From Actinomycetota bacterium (GTDB lineage Bacteria; Actinomycetota; Thermoleophilia; Solirubrobacterales; Solirubrobacteraceae), in assembly GCA_009699245.1 (NCBI GenBank), contig WLOQ01000005.1, positions 1 to 64,000 on the forward strand: a DNA stretch of 64,000 nt, written 5' to 3'. The position numbers were made by a program, and so were the translations under genes. This document shows, piece by piece, positions 63,808 through 64,000 of the stretch. The notes under the pieces were generated by a model. The model saw only the letters and a list, made by a program, of their open reading frames with translations, had not been told where the DNA came from and did no database searches. Positions within the stretch are counted from its first letter, which is position 1. Each line of letters opens with the position of its first letter.

Positions 63808-64000
63808 CTACTGGATCCCGAGGCGGTCGAGGAGGCGCTCGTCGCCCCGCCAGCCGCGCCGTGTGCGGACCGACAGCTCAAGGTGCACGCGGGTCCCGAG
63901 CTCGCGCTCGAGCTCCTTGCGCGCGGTCTCACCGATCTTCTTGATCATCGAGCCGCCCGCACCGATGAGGATGCCCTTCTGCGACTCGGTCTCGACCCAG
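63808..64000 (-). CDS. era: GTPase Era, C-terminal KH domain (5' part outside window)
   Basis: The frame runs in from the window edge and stops at TAG 63810-63808. The 63 visible residues read WVETESQKGILIGAGGSMIKKIGE and on to a basic C terminus ending DRLGIQ. The KH motif GAGGSMIKKIG and the following ARKELERELGTRVHLELSVR are the typical end of Era, which binds the 3' end of 16S rRNA during 30S assembly. The GTPase domain lies beyond the window, so only the KH part is certain. Confidence 0.9.
   Translation of the reverse strand, partial: WVETESQKGILIGAGGSMIKKIGETARKELERELGTRVHLELSVRTRRGWRGDERLLDRLGIQ

Overview
The window is high-GC, densely packed bacterial chromosome. Genes follow each other with 4-nt ATGA/GTGA overlaps and many start very close to a promoter. 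The gene content fits an actinobacterium, most plausibly of the Thermoleophilia/Solirubrobacterales type. The clues are the StrF-like glycosyltransferase pair, a short actinobacterial-type MutY, a K+-independent H+-pyrophosphatase, a DUF2520-panC-panB run, a DUF47-PiT phosphate transporter and the high GC. The taxonomic call is an inference. Nothing here is a complete mobile element, prophage, CRISPR array or rRNA operon. One tRNA, tRNA-Gln(CTG), is present.

Layout. 1-1032: an edge-truncated secreted NHL-type beta-propeller gene with 123-bp near-identical repeats and lower GC, then tRNA-Gln. 1108-6288 (minus): two APC permeases with UspA-like tails, a 68-residue membrane protein and two TrkA/RCK-type proteins, all tightly coupled. 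6350-9893: a class III aminotransferase and the membrane pyrophosphatase. 9939-15452 (minus): YbdK-type glutamate-cysteine ligase, Rex, a glutaredoxin-like protein and the t6A/acetylation cluster tsaE-tsaB-rimI-tsaD, plus a small cell-wall-anchored-like protein. 15491-28446: a surface-polysaccharide region with an ABC exporter (Wzm/Wzt), five glycosyltransferases, a methyltransferase, a PhyH-type dioxygenase, an acetyltransferase, an O-antigen ligase-type protein and a Wzx-type flippase. 28451-31868: family 4 uracil-DNA glycosylase, then pantothenate genes. 31882-33986: a triple PHO-box promoter driving a DUF47-PiT phosphate uptake operon. 34011-43911: uvrA, uvrB, mutY, coaE and exported hydrolases. 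43908-50606: rpsA, polA and neighbours. 50610-63775 (minus): a long run with phytoene synthase, a geranylgeranyl-reductase-like flavoprotein, hisIE and all seven trp functions. Interspersed in it are two paralogous substrate-binding lipoproteins and an HtrA protease. 63808-64000: the 3' end of era.

How the parts work together. The trp genes cover chorismate to tryptophan; hisIE supplies two histidine steps. uvrA, uvrB, mutY, polA and the uracil-DNA glycosylase are all DNA repair. The tsa genes make t6A on tRNA. The 15-28 kb block looks able to synthesise, modify, polymerise and export surface glycans by two routes.

The most useful unannotated signals are: (i) a recurring TAnnnT hexamer 6-10 nt before many start codons, indicating widespread leaderless transcription and fixing several start codons; (ii) three cases where the upstream gene's TAG stop is the first half of that hexamer; (iii) three perfectly phased 11-bp GTTCAC repeats before the phosphate operon; (iv) a coaE gene whose only sensible start is CTG in a CTGA overlap with the rpsA stop; (v) RCK proteins partnered with APC permeases rather than TrkH; and (vi) lipoproteins and a protease embedded in the trp run.
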